NCBI GenBank assembly: GCA_905182195.1
Contig: CAJJAW010000003.1
Location: 220,591-284,590, forward strand
Direction: 5' to 3'
DNA length: 64,000 nt
Origin: Alphaproteobacteria bacterium UBA4588
GTDB lineage: Bacteria; Pseudomonadota; Alphaproteobacteria; Rhodobacterales; Rhodobacteraceae
The notes beneath the pieces are model-generated. The model searched no databases and was not told the DNA's origin. It saw nothing but the letters and a program-made list of their open reading frames with translations. A program made the position numbers and the translations under genes. Numbering within the stretch: position 1 is the stretch's first letter; every line of letters begins with the position of its first letter. Positions 29,207 through 40,844 of the stretch are shown here, in pieces.

Positions 29207-30871
29207 ATGCCTGATAATGATACGAAGTTTGATTATGTCATAGTAGGCGGTGGTTCAGCCGGTTGCCTGTTGGCAAATCGGCTGAGTTCAGAGCCAAAAA
29301 ATCGTGTGCTTTTGCTCGAAGCCGGCAAAAAAGATAGCTATCCCTGGATCCATATTCCAGTTGGATATCTGTATTGCATTGGCAATCCTCGAACCGACTG
29401 GATGTATAACACTGAACCTGAACAAGGCTTAAATGGCCGTAGCCAACGTTATCCACGGGGTAAAACCTTAGGGGGATGTTCCTCTATAAATGGAATGATT
29501 TATATGCGCGGTCAGGCACGGGATTATGAAAATTGGGCGAAGTTGAGTGGCGATGAAACCTGGAATTGGGAACACGCCCTAAATGCATTCAAGGCGCATG
29601 AAAATCACTATAGGCTCGACAATGGCGCCGATCCTATCACAGGGAATAACAGTAGTTTTTCTGACCTACACGGGCACGGCGGCGAATGGCGCATCGAAAA
29701 GCAAAGGCTCCGTTGGGATGTGCTTGACAGCTTTGTGGAAGCTGCCGCTGAAATGGGGATCGAGAAAACTGATGATTTCAACAATGGTGATAATGCTGGC
29801 GTGGGGTATTTCGACGTAAATCAGCGCTCCGGCTGGCGATGGAGTGCGTCCAAGGCATTTTTGCGACCAGTGCAAAGTCGACCGAACCTAACAGTTTGGA
29901 CCGAAGCTCATGTCGAACGGCTTAATTTCAAAGTAGGTCTAGATGGGGCTGTGAGGTGCTATGGTGTAACCATACAGCACAAAGGCGTCGCAATACAGGT
30001 TGAAGCCCTGCAGGAAGTTATTCTGTCAGCAGGTGCGGTTAATTCCCCACAAATTCTGCAACTATCAGGTATTGGTCCTGCCAAGCTTCTGAAATCTCAT
30101 GGAATTAAAGTAGTTGTAGACACGCCCGTAGGTGAAAACCTGCAGGACCACCTACAAATACGAGCCGTCTATAAGGTTAGTGGCACACGCACGCTAAATA
30201 CCTTGACCAATAGTGTGTTTGGCAAAGCAAAAATTGGTCTAGAATATCTATTTAAACGCTCAGGCCCCATGAGTATGTCGCCAAGTCAACTCGGGGCTTT
30301 CACGCGCTCCGACCCCAGTCGTCCACATGCAAACTTAGAGTATCATGTACAGCCCCTCAGCCTTGAGGCCTTTGGGGAAGACCTACATGACTTCTCAGCG
30401 ATGACCGTAAGCGTGTGCAATCTCAACCCAACAAGTCGTGGCCACGTACGCATAAAATCTACTAAATTTTGGGACGCTCCAAAAATATCACCAAACTATC
30501 TGACTACGGATGATGACCGCAAAGTCGCAATCGACAGCCTGCGGCAAGTGCGAAAAATAATGGGCCAACCCGCTATGAAAATATATCAACCTGAGGAATT
30601 CAAGCCAGGCCTTCAGCACCAAAGTGATGAAGAACTGGCGAACCTTGCAGGCGATATTGCTAATACCATCTTCCATCCTGTTGGAACCGTAAAAATGGGT
30701 AATATTGGTGATCCAACCGCAGTTCTAGATCCTCATTTAAAAGTAAAAGGCGTATTAGGCTTGCGTGTTGTTGATGCGAGCATCATGCCAGAAATTACGA
30801 GTGGAAACACCAACTCTCCAACACTCATGATAGCCGAGCAAGCTGCTGGTTGGATCCTGTCAGGCCAGTAA
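29207..30871 (+). CDS. GMC family oxidoreductase (choline dehydrogenase-like)
   Basis: DYVIVGGGSAGCLLANRLS, GKTLGGCSSINGMIYMRGQ, FHPVGTVKMG, ASIMPEITSGNTNSPTLMIAE. Confidence 0.93.
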   Translation: MPDNDTKFDYVIVGGGSAGCLLANRLSSEPKNRVLLLEAGKKDSYPWIHIPVGYLYCIGNPRTDWMYNTEPEQGLNGRSQRYPRGKTLGGCSSINGMIYMRGQARDYENWAKLSGDETWNWEHALNAFKAHENHYRLDNGADPITGNNSSFSDLHGHGGEWRIEKQRLRWDVLDSFVEAAAEMGIEKTDDFNNGDNAGVGYFDVNQRSGWRWSASKAFLRPVQSRPNLTVWTEAHVERLNFKVGLDGAVRCYGVTIQHKGVAIQVEALQEVILSAGAVNSPQILQLSGIGPAKLLKSHGIKVVVDTPVGENLQDHLQIRAVYKVSGTRTLNTLTNSVFGKAKIGLEYLFKRSGPMSMSPSQLGAFTRSDPSRPHANLEYHVQPLSLEAFGEDLHDFSAMTVSVCNLNPTSRGHVRIKSTKFWDAPKISPNYLTTDDDRKVAIDSLRQVRKIMGQPAMKIYQPEEFKPGLQHQSDEELANLAGDIANTIFHPVGTVKMGNIGDPTAVLDPHLKVKGVLGLRVVDASIMPEITSGNTNSPTLMIAEQAAGWILSGQ

Positions 30872-30985
30872 TTCAACACAAAATTTTGTCAAATAGCCCT
30901 CGAAACCATATTTAATTAAGGCTTTTGCTGCCAGCAAAAAATACGCTATGCATCCACAGTATATTTTAAATCAAATCGGAGATGC

Positions 30986-31411
30986 GTGATGGTTGTTACT
31001 GGTGGATGTTATTGTGGTGAAATTCGCTACGAGATAAATGGTTCGCAGGAAGCTGCGTTTCAATGCCATTGCCGTGAGTGCCAATACATTACTGGTGGTA
31101 ATACCAATATTGTGATCGTCTTTGCTGAAAGTAACTTTAACTATACGAAAGGCGTAGCCTCGACCTTTGCTCGTACAGACTTAGAAAACCCAGTGGCCCG
31201 ACATTTCTGTGGGACATGTGGAACTGGTATAGGTTCCAGAAGCCCGTCGCGGCCTAATTCCATGATTGTGAAAGTTGGTACTTTGGACAACCCAGAAAAC
31301 TATCAAGCTCAAGCTGCAATATTTACCTGCGATCAACAACCATACCATCATATTCCCGGCGACATCCCATCATTTGATAAGCGACCTCCCAAAAATAATG
31401 CTTCTAAATAA
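30986..31411 (+). CDS. GFA family (glutathione-dependent formaldehyde-activating-like) protein
   Basis: GGCYCGEIRYEI, FQCHCRECQYITG, HFCGTCGTGIGSRS. Confidence 0.92.
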   Translation: MMVVTGGCYCGEIRYEINGSQEAAFQCHCRECQYITGGNTNIVIVFAESNFNYTKGVASTFARTDLENPVARHFCGTCGTGIGSRSPSRPNSMIVKVGTLDNPENYQAQAAIFTCDQQPYHHIPGDIPSFDKRPPKNNASK

Positions 31412-31431
31412 GTGTAGACCTCTGAAACACA

Positions 31432-32658
31432 TCAAAGCCTCTTGGCTAATTTTTGAGGAGACAGACGTAATATCAAGGGGATAATCGCTATGGTAAGAAA
31501 AGCTGCGATCAAGAACGGTGCGCCTGGAAAATACACACCTTCGTTATTTACAAACCGCTCGAACACGCCGGTAAGTACGAGTGGGGCGGCCACGGCCGCG
31601 ACCGATGAAAGAGATGCAATTACTCCCTGGACCAGACCTTGCTGATCATCACCCACGCGATTAGCGGCCAATGCGGTCAGCAAGGGTGGAGCCATATCTG
31701 ACAGGGCGGCTATAGGCAAAACCACGGCCACTGCCCAAGCTGCGGTGGAAAATCCAAACCCTGCCAGTGCAATCACGGCCGCGATGCTAGCAAAAATTAG
31801 TGTCCTATAATCACCAAGACGTTTGGTCATTTGTGGTAGCAGTCCAGCCTGCACCACCGCAATCAGTATGCCATAAGCTGATAGGGTTAGCCCAATGGTG
31901 AACCCTCCCCAACCAAATACCTCGCGCCCCCAAAAAGCCCAAATGGTCGGATATACCATATTTGCAAACTCAAACACAAAGATACAGATCAATGGAATTG
32001 CAAGCCCTGGGATCACAAAAGCTCGTACAATAGACGCAAAAGGATTTAGGTCCCGTCTACCAAAGGACCGGCGGTTTTCTTTTTTTAGGGATTCTGGCAA
32101 AATAAAAAAGCCAAAAACCATATTGAGTGCTGAAAGCGCTGCCGCAATCCAAAAGGGTGCTGTGACATGTAAGCCCGATGAGATACCTCCAAGTGCAGGT
32201 CCAAAAACAAAACCGATGCCAAAGGCAGCACCAATCATGCCAAAAGCCACACCACGCTCATCCGGCTTGGTTATGTCAGAAATATAGGCCGTCACCGTGA
32301 TATATGTGGCACCAGCCATGCCCGCGATTACCCGCCCCATGAGTAATACCCAATAAGTCTGCGCCAGTGCCATAATAGTGTAATCGATAGCCAACGTGGC
32401 CAGCGCCGCAATCAATATAGGCCTGCGTCCATAGGCATCTGAAAGACTCCCGACGATGGGGCCGAATAGAAACATTGCTGCGGCATAGGCAGACATCATT
32501 ATGCCGCCCCATAATGCCCCCTCCGCCACGCCGCTAGCACCAACACGATCCATAAGGTCCGGCATGATTGGAAACACGATCCCAATCCCGATGGCATCAA
32601 TCATCAGAGTGGTTAGAATGAAAAGAAAGGGGCCAGTAAGCTTCATTCCATTAACCAA
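31432..32658 (-). CDS. MFS transporter, TCR/Tet-like family
   Basis: IGIGIVFPIMPDLM, FGPIVGSLSDAYGRRPIL, GMAGATYITVTAYISDIT. Confidence 0.88.
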   Translation of the reverse strand: MVNGMKLTGPFLFILTTLMIDAIGIGIVFPIMPDLMDRVGASGVAEGALWGGIMMSAYAAAMFLFGPIVGSLSDAYGRRPILIAALATLAIDYTIMALAQTYWVLLMGRVIAGMAGATYITVTAYISDITKPDERGVAFGMIGAAFGIGFVFGPALGGISSGLHVTAPFWIAAALSALNMVFGFFILPESLKKENRRSFGRRDLNPFASIVRAFVIPGLAIPLICIFVFEFANMVYPTIWAFWGREVFGWGGFTIGLTLSAYGILIAVVQAGLLPQMTKRLGDYRTLIFASIAAVIALAGFGFSTAAWAVAVVLPIAALSDMAPPLLTALAANRVGDDQQGLVQGVIASLSSVAAVAAPLVLTGVFERFVNNEGVYFPGAPFLIAAFLTIAIIPLILRLSPQKLAKRL

Positions 32659-33045
32659 TACATTAAAACTACTGCTTACAACTCTCGAATTTAAAACCGA
32701 GAAGTGCCACTTAAAGGATCACTTCACAAGATCTCAGTGAAAAAATTGGTTAGACGGTCACCTATCGTGATGTTAATTCGCTTTGGATCGGTTCCGCTGA
32801 CGCTGGCGGATGGGCAACGGGAATAGTATGGAAGTTCTAGGCGGCTATAGACAGCCATCTACATAGCGTCACTCAATGCTAGACGTAGCCAACCTAATAG
32901 TTTTCGTTGGCCCCGATGCTACAGCCCATGAGGTACGTCAGAGGTACAGTTGCCTTAAGTGTAAAACCAAAGGCAATAACACCTATCAGATCATACGAGA
33001 GAGATGAGGCCACAGGACGTTAGCTTGCAGCCTCACCATTAGGTT

Positions 33046-33165
33046 TTACTTGGCAGCTTGCTTTGCTTCGTAAGCAGCCTTCTTCTCCAAGTACTTTTCT
33101 TCTGTAAGATCATGCCAACCTACGCAGTTACCATTTGGACTACGTCCACATCCGCACTCAGCCAT
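33046..33165 (-). CDS. 39-aa Cys-rich small protein
   Basis: Manual translation MAECGCGRSPNGNCVGWHDLTEEKYLEKKAAYEAKQAAK*; AAAGGAG Shine-Dalgarno 5' of ATG; not in the ORF track. Confidence 0.7.
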   Translation of the reverse strand: MAECGCGRSPNGNCVGWHDLTEEKYLEKKAAYEAKQAAK

Positions 33166-33516
33166 TTCAAGCTCCTTTGTTATTTACAAACTTTTAAGTG
33201 GTGCTTCTGTTTCATTATGCAAGTGATACCCGCTGCTATGTCGCAGTTTAGCAATGGCTGGGGTTAAGCCATGCGATTACCGCTGGGCATACCAAAGCTG
33301 ATGTCTCTCTCGCCATTGCTATGGATGGTGCTGGGGTTAGGTCAACCAAGGGATGATCATAAAGATTTTAGCCAAATTCTGATCACAACAGATTTAAAGC
33401 CCATATTTAACAAAAAACATGGCACACAAAGTGGTACACAAATATGAAGAAAGTGTACACAAGTCCCCCAAAGGGCGTCCAGGGAAACCTTATTTATATG
33501 GAAATATTAATCTAAG

Positions 33517-33602
33517 TGGTACCCAAGGCCGGACTCGAACCGGCACGTCCGTTAGAACGGGGGATTTTGAATCCCCTGCGTCTACCATTCCGCCACTTGG
33601 GC
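33517..33602 (-). tRNA. tRNA-Leu (anticodon CAA)
   Basis: GCCCAAG...GGGGA-TTCAAAA-TCCCC...GGTTCGAGTCC...CTTGGGTACCA; CCA encoded. Confidence 0.95.
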
Positions 33603-34069
33603 CCATTACATTCATTAAATTTAAGCTTCGTAAACACTAAGGCCCTCTTTAGCAGGTTGGCAATATATCTGCCAATCTTGCCAGAGGATCAAAAGTGTCA
33701 AAACATAACACAACGAACATTAGCCAGGAACGAACCCGAAGCAACTGGTAAGTGAAGCTTCTTATTTGGAACCGCTCCTTTGCGGTTTGTTACAGTGGTT
33801 TCCACAAAGGGTAAAGCCAGTTATTTTGTGAGAAAACGAATAAAATAGAGCTTTAAAAACCATTTAAAAAACTCATGTCTACTAATGTCATACATTTAGT
33901 AGCATAGTGTGCACTTAATGCGCGAAAAGCTTCTCAAAAGTTGCGAACACTTAGCGATAATTAGTTTATGCTGTTACTAAAACAGTAAACTTCATAAGCA
34001 TCGTGCTGGAGACCAATTCAGTCTGTTATTTAATCGGTAGCCATGGCATTAAACGCGTAATTAAATGAG

Positions 34070-34660
34070 ATGAGGCACTTCATGATACAACGCATGTATG
34101 ATTGGACACTGTCGATGGCCGAGCATCCACGCGCGCTCTGGGCCTTGGCATTTGTGGCTTTTATTGAGAGCTCATTTTTTCCAATCCCACCAGATTTATT
34201 GTTGATCCCACTTGTTCTCGCGGCACCCACTCGAGCTTTTTGGATTGCGTTTATAGCAGTAGTGGCCTCAGTGTCGGGTGGCGTGTTTGGCTATCTAATT
34301 GGGGCGTTTGCATTTGATGCCATCGGAAAACCAATCTTAGACAGCCTCGGCAAGGCAGGAAGTATAGCCGAATTCAATGCAAAGTTTAACGCCTATGGGC
34401 TTTGGGCAGTACTGATAGCTGGCGTGACCCCCTTCCCGTTCAAAGTAATCACCATCATGTCAGGCTGGACATCGATGCCCTTTGGGATTTTTCTTGCAAG
34501 CGCTATCGTTGCCAGATCCTTGCGGTTTTTTGCAGTGGCAGCTCTAATATATTTCTTTGGACCACCAATACGTGGCTTTATAGAACGCCGCTTGGGGCTG
34601 GTGTTTGCGCTTTTCCTTGCCATATTGATCACCGGATTCTTTGCTGTTAAATTAATGTAA
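34070..34660 (+). CDS. YqaA/DedA-type membrane protein
   Basis: AFIESSFFPIPPDLLLIPLVL, GVTPFPFKVITIMSG. Confidence 0.88.
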   Translation: MRHFMIQRMYDWTLSMAEHPRALWALAFVAFIESSFFPIPPDLLLIPLVLAAPTRAFWIAFIAVVASVSGGVFGYLIGAFAFDAIGKPILDSLGKAGSIAEFNAKFNAYGLWAVLIAGVTPFPFKVITIMSGWTSMPFGIFLASAIVARSLRFFAVAALIYFFGPPIRGFIERRLGLVFALFLAILITGFFAVKLM

Positions 34661-34675
34661 TTTAAGGTACGTTAT

Positions 34676-35146
34676 ATGCTTTCGCTGTCTCGACGTAATA
34701 TGGCACTTTATGCTGCCGCCGGATCCACGGTGTTACTCGCGGGTGCTTATGTTTTTCAAGCATTGGGATATGCACCTTGTCAGATGTGTTTCTGGCAAAG
34801 ATACCCACACGCTCTTGCCACACTTATCGGACTGGTTTTAATAGCAATCCCCAGCCGTACGTTAATAGCACTTGGTGCTCTGACAACTTCCACTACATCA
34901 GCCATTGGCGCATTTCATGCTGGCGTTGAGCAAAAATGGTGGGATGGTCCAGCGTCTTGTTCCGGCAACGTCGATGGGTTGTTAGGGCTTTCCGGCCAGG
35001 ACTTGCTAGCAACCAATGTACTCGACAAAGTGGTAATGTGCGATGAAATTTCCTGGGCCTTCGCTGGCTTATCAATGCCAGCTTGGAACGCTATCTTATC
35101 TGCAGTTCTCTGTGGGATGTGGCTGATTGCCCTAAGGCGGTCCTAA
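34676..35146 (+). CDS. dsbB: Disulfide bond formation protein B family
   Basis: YAPCQMCFWQRYPH, later Cys pair region CSGN...VMCDEISW. Confidence 0.9.
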   Translation: MLSLSRRNMALYAAAGSTVLLAGAYVFQALGYAPCQMCFWQRYPHALATLIGLVLIAIPSRTLIALGALTTSTTSAIGAFHAGVEQKWWDGPASCSGNVDGLLGLSGQDLLATNVLDKVVMCDEISWAFAGLSMPAWNAILSAVLCGMWLIALRRS

Positions 35147-35383
35147 TCTCACCATCATACAGCTTTTGAGCCCAACCGAATCCCTCTTATCTACCTCAAA
35201 TTAAATGGTGTAACACAGAGCTAACCTATCGATTTTGAGGCTAATTTGCGCAAGATTACGGAAACTTTACTGCAAAGTTGATTTGAGCCTGCTCTAAAGG
35301 GATCTAAGCAATTGCATCCCATATGTTTGGGCAGTAATGTTTCTAACAACTATATATGGGATAATCCCAGACAGGTGGTCAGA

Positions 35384-38134
35384 ATGACAGATGATACAAG
35401 CATACCCGACAGTGGCGAAACCAAAGCGCCAGTTGTCTCTGCCTATGATGGCCCATCAATCAGCATAACGGAAGAGATGAAGACCTCCTATCTTGATTAT
35501 GCTATGAGTGTAATTGTAAGCCGCGCCATCCCAGATCTGAGAGATGGTTTAAAGCCTGTTCACCGCCGCATTCTATACGCAATGCATGAAACTAATAACA
35601 CCCATGACAAACCTTATCGGAAATCTTCGCGCCCTGTAGCAGAGGCGATGGGTAAGTATCATCCTCACGGTGATGGCGCTATTTATGACGCTTTGGTGCG
35701 GATGGCTCAAGATTTTTCGATGTCTTTGGTACTGCTGGATGGCCAAGGCAACTTCGGGTCGATGGATGGCGATAAAGCAGCCGCCTATCGTTATACTGAA
35801 GTGCGTATGGAAAAAACAGCTCAAGCACTTTTAGCAGATATCGACAAAGACACAGTGGACTTCCAACTCAACTACGATGGCAAAGATACTGAACCCACTG
35901 TCCTGCCTGCACGTTATCCTAATATGTTGGTTAACGGCGCGGGCGGTATCGCAGTTGGCATGGCTACAAACATTCCACCACATAACCTCGGTGAAGTTGT
36001 AGATGCAACTTTGGCCCTGATCGAAGATCCAGATCTCACATCAGAACAATTAATCGAATATATCCCTGGACCCGACTTTCCAACGGGTGGTGTCATGCTG
36101 GGCCGCACAGGCGCCCGAAAAGCCTATCTCGAGGGTCGTGGTAGTGTGATAAATCGCGCAAAGACCCGCTTTGAAGAGCTGCGCAAAGATCGCTGGGCAA
36201 TCATAATCGAAGAAATTCCTTACCAAGTTAACAAAGCTGCGATGATCGAAAAAATTGCTGCGGAAGTGCGGGATAAACGCATCGAAGGTGTGTCGCATGT
36301 ACAGGATGAATCAGATCGCAACGGCGTTAGAGTTGTAGTGGAGCTAAAGCGCGATGCAACCGCAGAGGTAGTCTTAAATCAGCTATTTCGCTACACGCCC
36401 ATGCAAACTTCTTTCGGCTGTAATATGCTCGCACTGAATGGTGGCCGCCCTGAACAACTCACACTGCGTCGCTTTCTCACCTGCTTTGTCGATTTTCGTG
36501 AAGAAGTTGTTGCACGTCGTACGGCATTTGAATTGCGTAAAGCCCGCGAGCGGAGCCACGTGCTATGTGGCCTAGCTGTCGCCGTGACCAATGTTGATGA
36601 AATTGTAGCGACAATCCGTAAATCAAGTGACGCGGCTGAGGCACGAAAGCAATTGATGGAACGCCGCTGGCCCGCTGAGGAGATAGCAGGTTATATTCGT
36701 TTAATAGACGATCCGACCCAGAAAATGAACGATGACGGAACATATAATCTATCAGAAGCACAAGCTCGCGCTATCCTGGAACTGCGTTTACAGCGGTTGA
36801 CCCAAATCGGTGTGAAAGAAGTCACAGATGAACTGAAAATCTTAGCTGGAAAAATCAAAGAATACTTGGAAATTCTATCGTCACGCGAAAGGATCATGGG
36901 CATCATCGCTGAAGAGCTGATAGAAGTGAAAACTAATTTCGCCGTACCACGTCGGACTGAGATCATCGAATGGTCTGGCGATATGATGGACGAAGACTTG
37001 ATAGAGCGCGAAGAGATGGTAGTGACAGTTACCGCCGAGGGCTATATAAAACGGACGGCATTGACAGATTTTCGTGCTCAAAAACGCGGTGGCAAAGGCT
37101 TGCAGGGCATGTCAACTAAAGACGAAGATGTAGTTACTACATTGTTTGTTGCCAACACTCACACACAGCTGCTGTTCTTTAGCACTGATGGTATGGCTTA
37201 TAAAATGAAAACATGGCGCTTGCCAATGGGGGGACGTACCGCAAAGGGTAAAGCTATTGTTAACATTCTGCCGATCCCGCCTGGAGTGTCAGTTGCGGCC
37301 ATAATGCCTGTAGACCGTGAAGAAGTAGATTGGGGCGATTTACAAATAGTGTTTGCAACCACTCAAGGAGATGTACGCCGCAATCGCCTGTCCGATTTTA
37401 CCAATGTACGCTCAAACGGAAAAATAGCTATGAAACTTCCGGAGGGGGTTGAGCTGGTTAATGCACGCATCTGTAGTGAAGATGATGACGTGATGCTAAC
37501 CACAGACAGTGGGCGAGCCATTAGGTTCTCATCCACAGATCTAAGGGTGATGAACTCGCGAGCCTCAACCGGTGTTCGTGGCATTAGGCTTACCGGCAAT
37601 GACCGAGTTGTCTCCATGTCTGTGATCCGGCACTTTAAAGCCACCCCGGAAGAACGGGCTGCCTATCTGAAAATGCGCCGTGCAATGGCAGGAGTAACTG
37701 AAGATGAAGCGAGCGACGACGACGTGCCGGCCGATCCAAATTTCAGCCAGGAGCGTTATGCGGAAATGGCTGCAGTAGAGAATTTGATCCTAACGATCAC
37801 CCGCGCCGGGTCTGGCAAAATATCGTCAAGCCATGACTACCCTGTCAGAGGCCGTGGCGGTATGGGCGTAACAGCTATGGATAAAGCAATGCGTGGTGGC
37901 CCTGTTGTGGCCAGCTTCCCAGTCAAGATGTCCGATCAAATTATGTTGGTGACCAGCAACGGACAGTCAATCCGCTGTCCAATTAATGGCATTTCGTTTC
38001 GGTCACGAAGCGCAGGTGGCGTGCGCGTCTTCAACACTAATGACGATGAGAAAGTTGTCAGCGTCGCTTACATACCAGATCAAGGTGATGAAACCGACGA
38101 AGAATTAGTTGGAAGCCCACAAACCGAAGAATAG
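35384..38134 (+). CDS. gyrA: DNA gyrase subunit A
   Basis: [54 protein letters not shown]-terminal beta-pinwheel. Confidence 0.97.
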   Translation: MTDDTSIPDSGETKAPVVSAYDGPSISITEEMKTSYLDYAMSVIVSRAIPDLRDGLKPVHRRILYAMHETNNTHDKPYRKSSRPVAEAMGKYHPHGDGAIYDALVRMAQDFSMSLVLLDGQGNFGSMDGDKAAAYRYTEVRMEKTAQALLADIDKDTVDFQLNYDGKDTEPTVLPARYPNMLVNGAGGIAVGMATNIPPHNLGEVVDATLALIEDPDLTSEQLIEYIPGPDFPTGGVMLGRTGARKAYLEGRGSVINRAKTRFEELRKDRWAIIIEEIPYQVNKAAMIEKIAAEVRDKRIEGVSHVQDESDRNGVRVVVELKRDATAEVVLNQLFRYTPMQTSFGCNMLALNGGRPEQLTLRRFLTCFVDFREEVVARRTAFELRKARERSHVLCGLAVAVTNVDEIVATIRKSSDAAEARKQLMERRWPAEEIAGYIRLIDDPTQKMNDDGTYNLSEAQARAILELRLQRLTQIGVKEVTDELKILAGKIKEYLEILSSRERIMGIIAEELIEVKTNFAVPRRTEIIEWSGDMMDEDLIEREEMVVTVTAEGYIKRTALTDFRAQKRGGKGLQGMSTKDEDVVTTLFVANTHTQLLFFSTDGMAYKMKTWRLPMGGRTAKGKAIVNILPIPPGVSVAAIMPVDREEVDWGDLQIVFATTQGDVRRNRLSDFTNVRSNGKIAMKLPEGVELVNARICSEDDDVMLTTDSGRAIRFSSTDLRVMNSRASTGVRGIRLTGNDRVVSMSVIRHFKATPEERAAYLKMRRAMAGVTEDEASDDDVPADPNFSQERYAEMAAVENLILTITRAGSGKISSSHDYPVRGRGGMGVTAMDKAMRGGPVVASFPVKMSDQIMLVTSNGQSIRCPINGISFRSRSAGGVRVFNTNDDEKVVSVAYIPDQGDETDEELVGSPQTEE

Positions 38135-38181
38135 TTTACAATCAAATACTGCGTAGAATTATTTTTGCGCAGTGTTTTACA

Positions 38182-39657
38182 CTAAAGATCATAAATATCT
38201 GAAAATTTACCCTGTAAGTACGCCAGTAATGGTTCCTCAGAGGGTTCAAATCCACAAGCATCAGAAATTGTTTTACGGGGTAGCTTCAGTGCGCCATGGC
38301 ATTGCAGGCTATCGCGTAGCCAATCGGTTGCCGGTGACAAGTTGCCAACACGCAAATCATTATCAAGCGTCGAGCAGTTTTTGCGCAGCGTCTCATACAG
38401 ACAGCCCGCATAGACATTTCCAAGTGAATAGGTTGGAAAATACCCAAATAACCCCACCGACCAATGCACATCCTGCAAACAACCTTGCGAGGCGCAGTTT
38501 ACCTGATAGCCAAAGTCAGAATAAAATCGATCGTTCCACGCGGTCTCAAGATCTTTTACCTGCAAATCGCCAGAGACCAATGCCCGCTCCAAGTCAAAGC
38601 GTAACAAAACATGCAGATTGTACTGAACCTCATCCGCTTCAGTCCTAATAAATCCATTGCCCACTGAGTTTACTGCTTTGTAAAAAGCGTCTGGTGTCTG
38701 AATTCCAAAATCACTAAAACTCTGCTTCATATGCCCAAACAAAAATTCACAAAAGGCACGGCTCCGACCAAGTTGGTTTTCATATATCCTCGACTGGCTT
38801 TCATGTACGCCCATTGAAGCGCCCTGCCCTATGGATGTTAGTAAATATTTGGGATCAATATTTTGCTCATAGCAGCCATGGCCCACCTCATGGATTGTGG
38901 AATAGAAACAATTAAATGGATCTTTCGGGTTGGTCCGCGTGGTAATCCGCACATCTTGGCCGGAGCCTGAAGAAAACGGATGCACCGCTTTATCAACTCG
39001 CCCACGATCAAAGTCATAGCCAAAAGTTTTAGCTAATAGGACCGAAAGCCTAAGCTGAGCCTCTTCGTCAAATAATCCCTCTAGTTTTTGCGCCGGGGCT
39101 TTTTCCAAAATTGAGCCACGTAACGCAACTAGGCCAGGACGCAATGCACCAAACATGTGCTCCAACTCGGCTGCAGAAGTCTCCGGCTCGTAGTCTGCAA
39201 GCATGGTGTCATACACATCACCACTAGTGGCCAGAGCTTGGCCCTCTTCGCGTTTCAGAGCCAAAACCTCTTTCAGTACAGGCGCGAAGGCTGCAAAGTC
39301 GTCCGCAGCGCGAGCAGCTGCCCATTTACCTTGAGCACCTGAGGTGGTGCTAGCAATCGTTTCAGCCAACTTCCCAGGCACTTTGTCAGCACGTTCATAA
39401 GCTCGCTTAATCTCGCGTAATTGTGCTTGTGTCGCAATGTCCTCAGATTTGGCATCAATTTCCGCCAACCACTCACCGACGCGGGCATCACATCGCCGGG
39501 CATGTAAAACACCCTCAAGGGCTGCCATCTCAGTGCCTCTTTGATCCGCAGATCCTCTGGGCATCATGGTTTCCTGATCCCAACCCAACCGGCCTGATAC
39601 TTGGCTGAGAGCTTGGGTTTGGCGATCAAATTGAAGAAGGTGTGTTAACGCAGTCAT
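38182..39657 (-). CDS. Carboxypeptidase M32
   Basis: HEVGHGCYEQ metal motif, GVHESQSRIYENQLGRS. Confidence 0.95.
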   Translation of the reverse strand: MTALTHLLQFDRQTQALSQVSGRLGWDQETMMPRGSADQRGTEMAALEGVLHARRCDARVGEWLAEIDAKSEDIATQAQLREIKRAYERADKVPGKLAETIASTTSGAQGKWAAARAADDFAAFAPVLKEVLALKREEGQALATSGDVYDTMLADYEPETSAAELEHMFGALRPGLVALRGSILEKAPAQKLEGLFDEEAQLRLSVLLAKTFGYDFDRGRVDKAVHPFSSGSGQDVRITTRTNPKDPFNCFYSTIHEVGHGCYEQNIDPKYLLTSIGQGASMGVHESQSRIYENQLGRSRAFCEFLFGHMKQSFSDFGIQTPDAFYKAVNSVGNGFIRTEADEVQYNLHVLLRFDLERALVSGDLQVKDLETAWNDRFYSDFGYQVNCASQGCLQDVHWSVGLFGYFPTYSLGNVYAGCLYETLRKNCSTLDNDLRVGNLSPATDWLRDSLQCHGALKLPRKTISDACGFEPSEEPLLAYLQGKFSDIYDL

Positions 39658-40796
39658 GATTTAAGCCTCAAAGAAGTTGCTATTGGATAACCCGCTAAAA
39701 ACCGACCACGGATCACTGAAAGCCAAAGAAGAACTGCGGTAAACTGATGCAGTATTGCCAGATACCACGGAGATGAATTCAACACTGTGATGATGCCCAA
39801 AACCATTTGTATTACCAGTAATAAGACAACTTTATTAAAAGCTGAACGCGTCAACTTATGGGCGGAGTATTTAGCGCGTAGGCCCACCACAATACCAAAT
39901 ACAAACAATAGATACGCACTGGTTCGGTGAATGAATTGCACTAAGCCATCATCTTCAAAGAAATTCCGCCACCATGGTGTCAAGCTGAACAAGTCTGGCG
40001 GCAAAAACCCACCAGCCATTAAAGGCCAATCGGTATAGTTGCGACCGGCGTCAATTCCCGCCACTAAAGCGCCTAATAACACCTGCAATGCTACAAAATG
40101 CATTAAGCCAGTAGACATACCAAATAGCTTACGTTCACGCACCCGCCTGGCTTGTATCAGCTCCGCCTCAGATCGATCAAACAGTTGTAGGGACCAAAAA
40201 ATATAGCCTAATAGTGCAAAAGCAGCGCCCAGATGCGCCATCAGCCAATATGAAGCTACATCAACTCTCACACCGTCTAAACCAGAGTTAACCATTAACC
40301 AGCCAATAAAGCCCTGCAGACCAATGAATGGTCCAATTGCAAAGAGCGACAGTCGTCGTGCTTTTGGCAGTTTTCCAAATGTGAACAGGGTCACGAAGCC
40401 GACCAGCCAAACTAATCCAATAAACCGTCCCAATTGCCGGTGTCCCCATTCCCACCAGAAAATAGTTTTAAACTCAGCGAGGTTCATAGCTGTGTTTTGC
40501 GAAGCAAATTCAGCTGTTGTTTTATAAGCAGCAAAGGACGCCTCCCAGGCAGCTAAACTCATGGGCGGCACAGCGCCCATGACGGGATCCCACTCAGTGA
40601 TCGATAAGCCACTGTCAGTCAAACGGGTTAGTCCACCCACCACAATCATGCCCACTACCAAAGTGACTAAGGCCCAAAGCCACCAACGCACCAAAAAGCG
40701 ACTGGCGTCATTATCGCGTGTTATAGCTCCCAAAGCCGCGGCTGTAGTTTTAACGTCGTTTCCAACGTCTTCGAAAATGCTGCGTTTATCAGACAT
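39654..40796 (-). CDS. ctaA: Heme A synthase COX15/CtaA
   Basis: GGLTRLTDSGLSITEWDPVMGAVPP, FKTIFWWEWGHRQLGR. Start revised. Confidence 0.95.
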   Translation of the reverse strand: MSDKRSIFEDVGNDVKTTAAALGAITRDNDASRFLVRWWLWALVTLVVGMIVVGGLTRLTDSGLSITEWDPVMGAVPPMSLAAWEASFAAYKTTAEFASQNTAMNLAEFKTIFWWEWGHRQLGRFIGLVWLVGFVTLFTFGKLPKARRLSLFAIGPFIGLQGFIGWLMVNSGLDGVRVDVASYWLMAHLGAAFALLGYIFWSLQLFDRSEAELIQARRVRERKLFGMSTGLMHFVALQVLLGALVAGIDAGRNYTDWPLMAGGFLPPDLFSLTPWWRNFFEDDGLVQFIHRTSAYLLFVFGIVVGLRAKYSAHKLTRSAFNKVVLLLVIQMVLGIITVLNSSPWYLAILHQFTAVLLWLSVIRGRFLAGYPIATSLRLKS

Positions 40797-40844
40797 GATG
40801 TTACCCTTCGTTGCAATTTGATCTAGGCCGGCGGTGGTGTGCAT

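Noticed and set aside
31432-32658. Antibiotic (tetracycline) resistance gene
   Set aside because: Only the MFS TCR/Tet-like family can be recognised; substrate cannot be inferred.
32740-33045. Possible structured RNA in the intergenic region before the small Cys-rich gene
   Set aside because: Some short inverted repeats are visible but no coherent fold or known RNA family could be supported by eye.
33419-33755. Plus-strand ORFs 33419-33640 and 33516-33755
   Set aside because: They run antisense through the tRNA-Leu gene.
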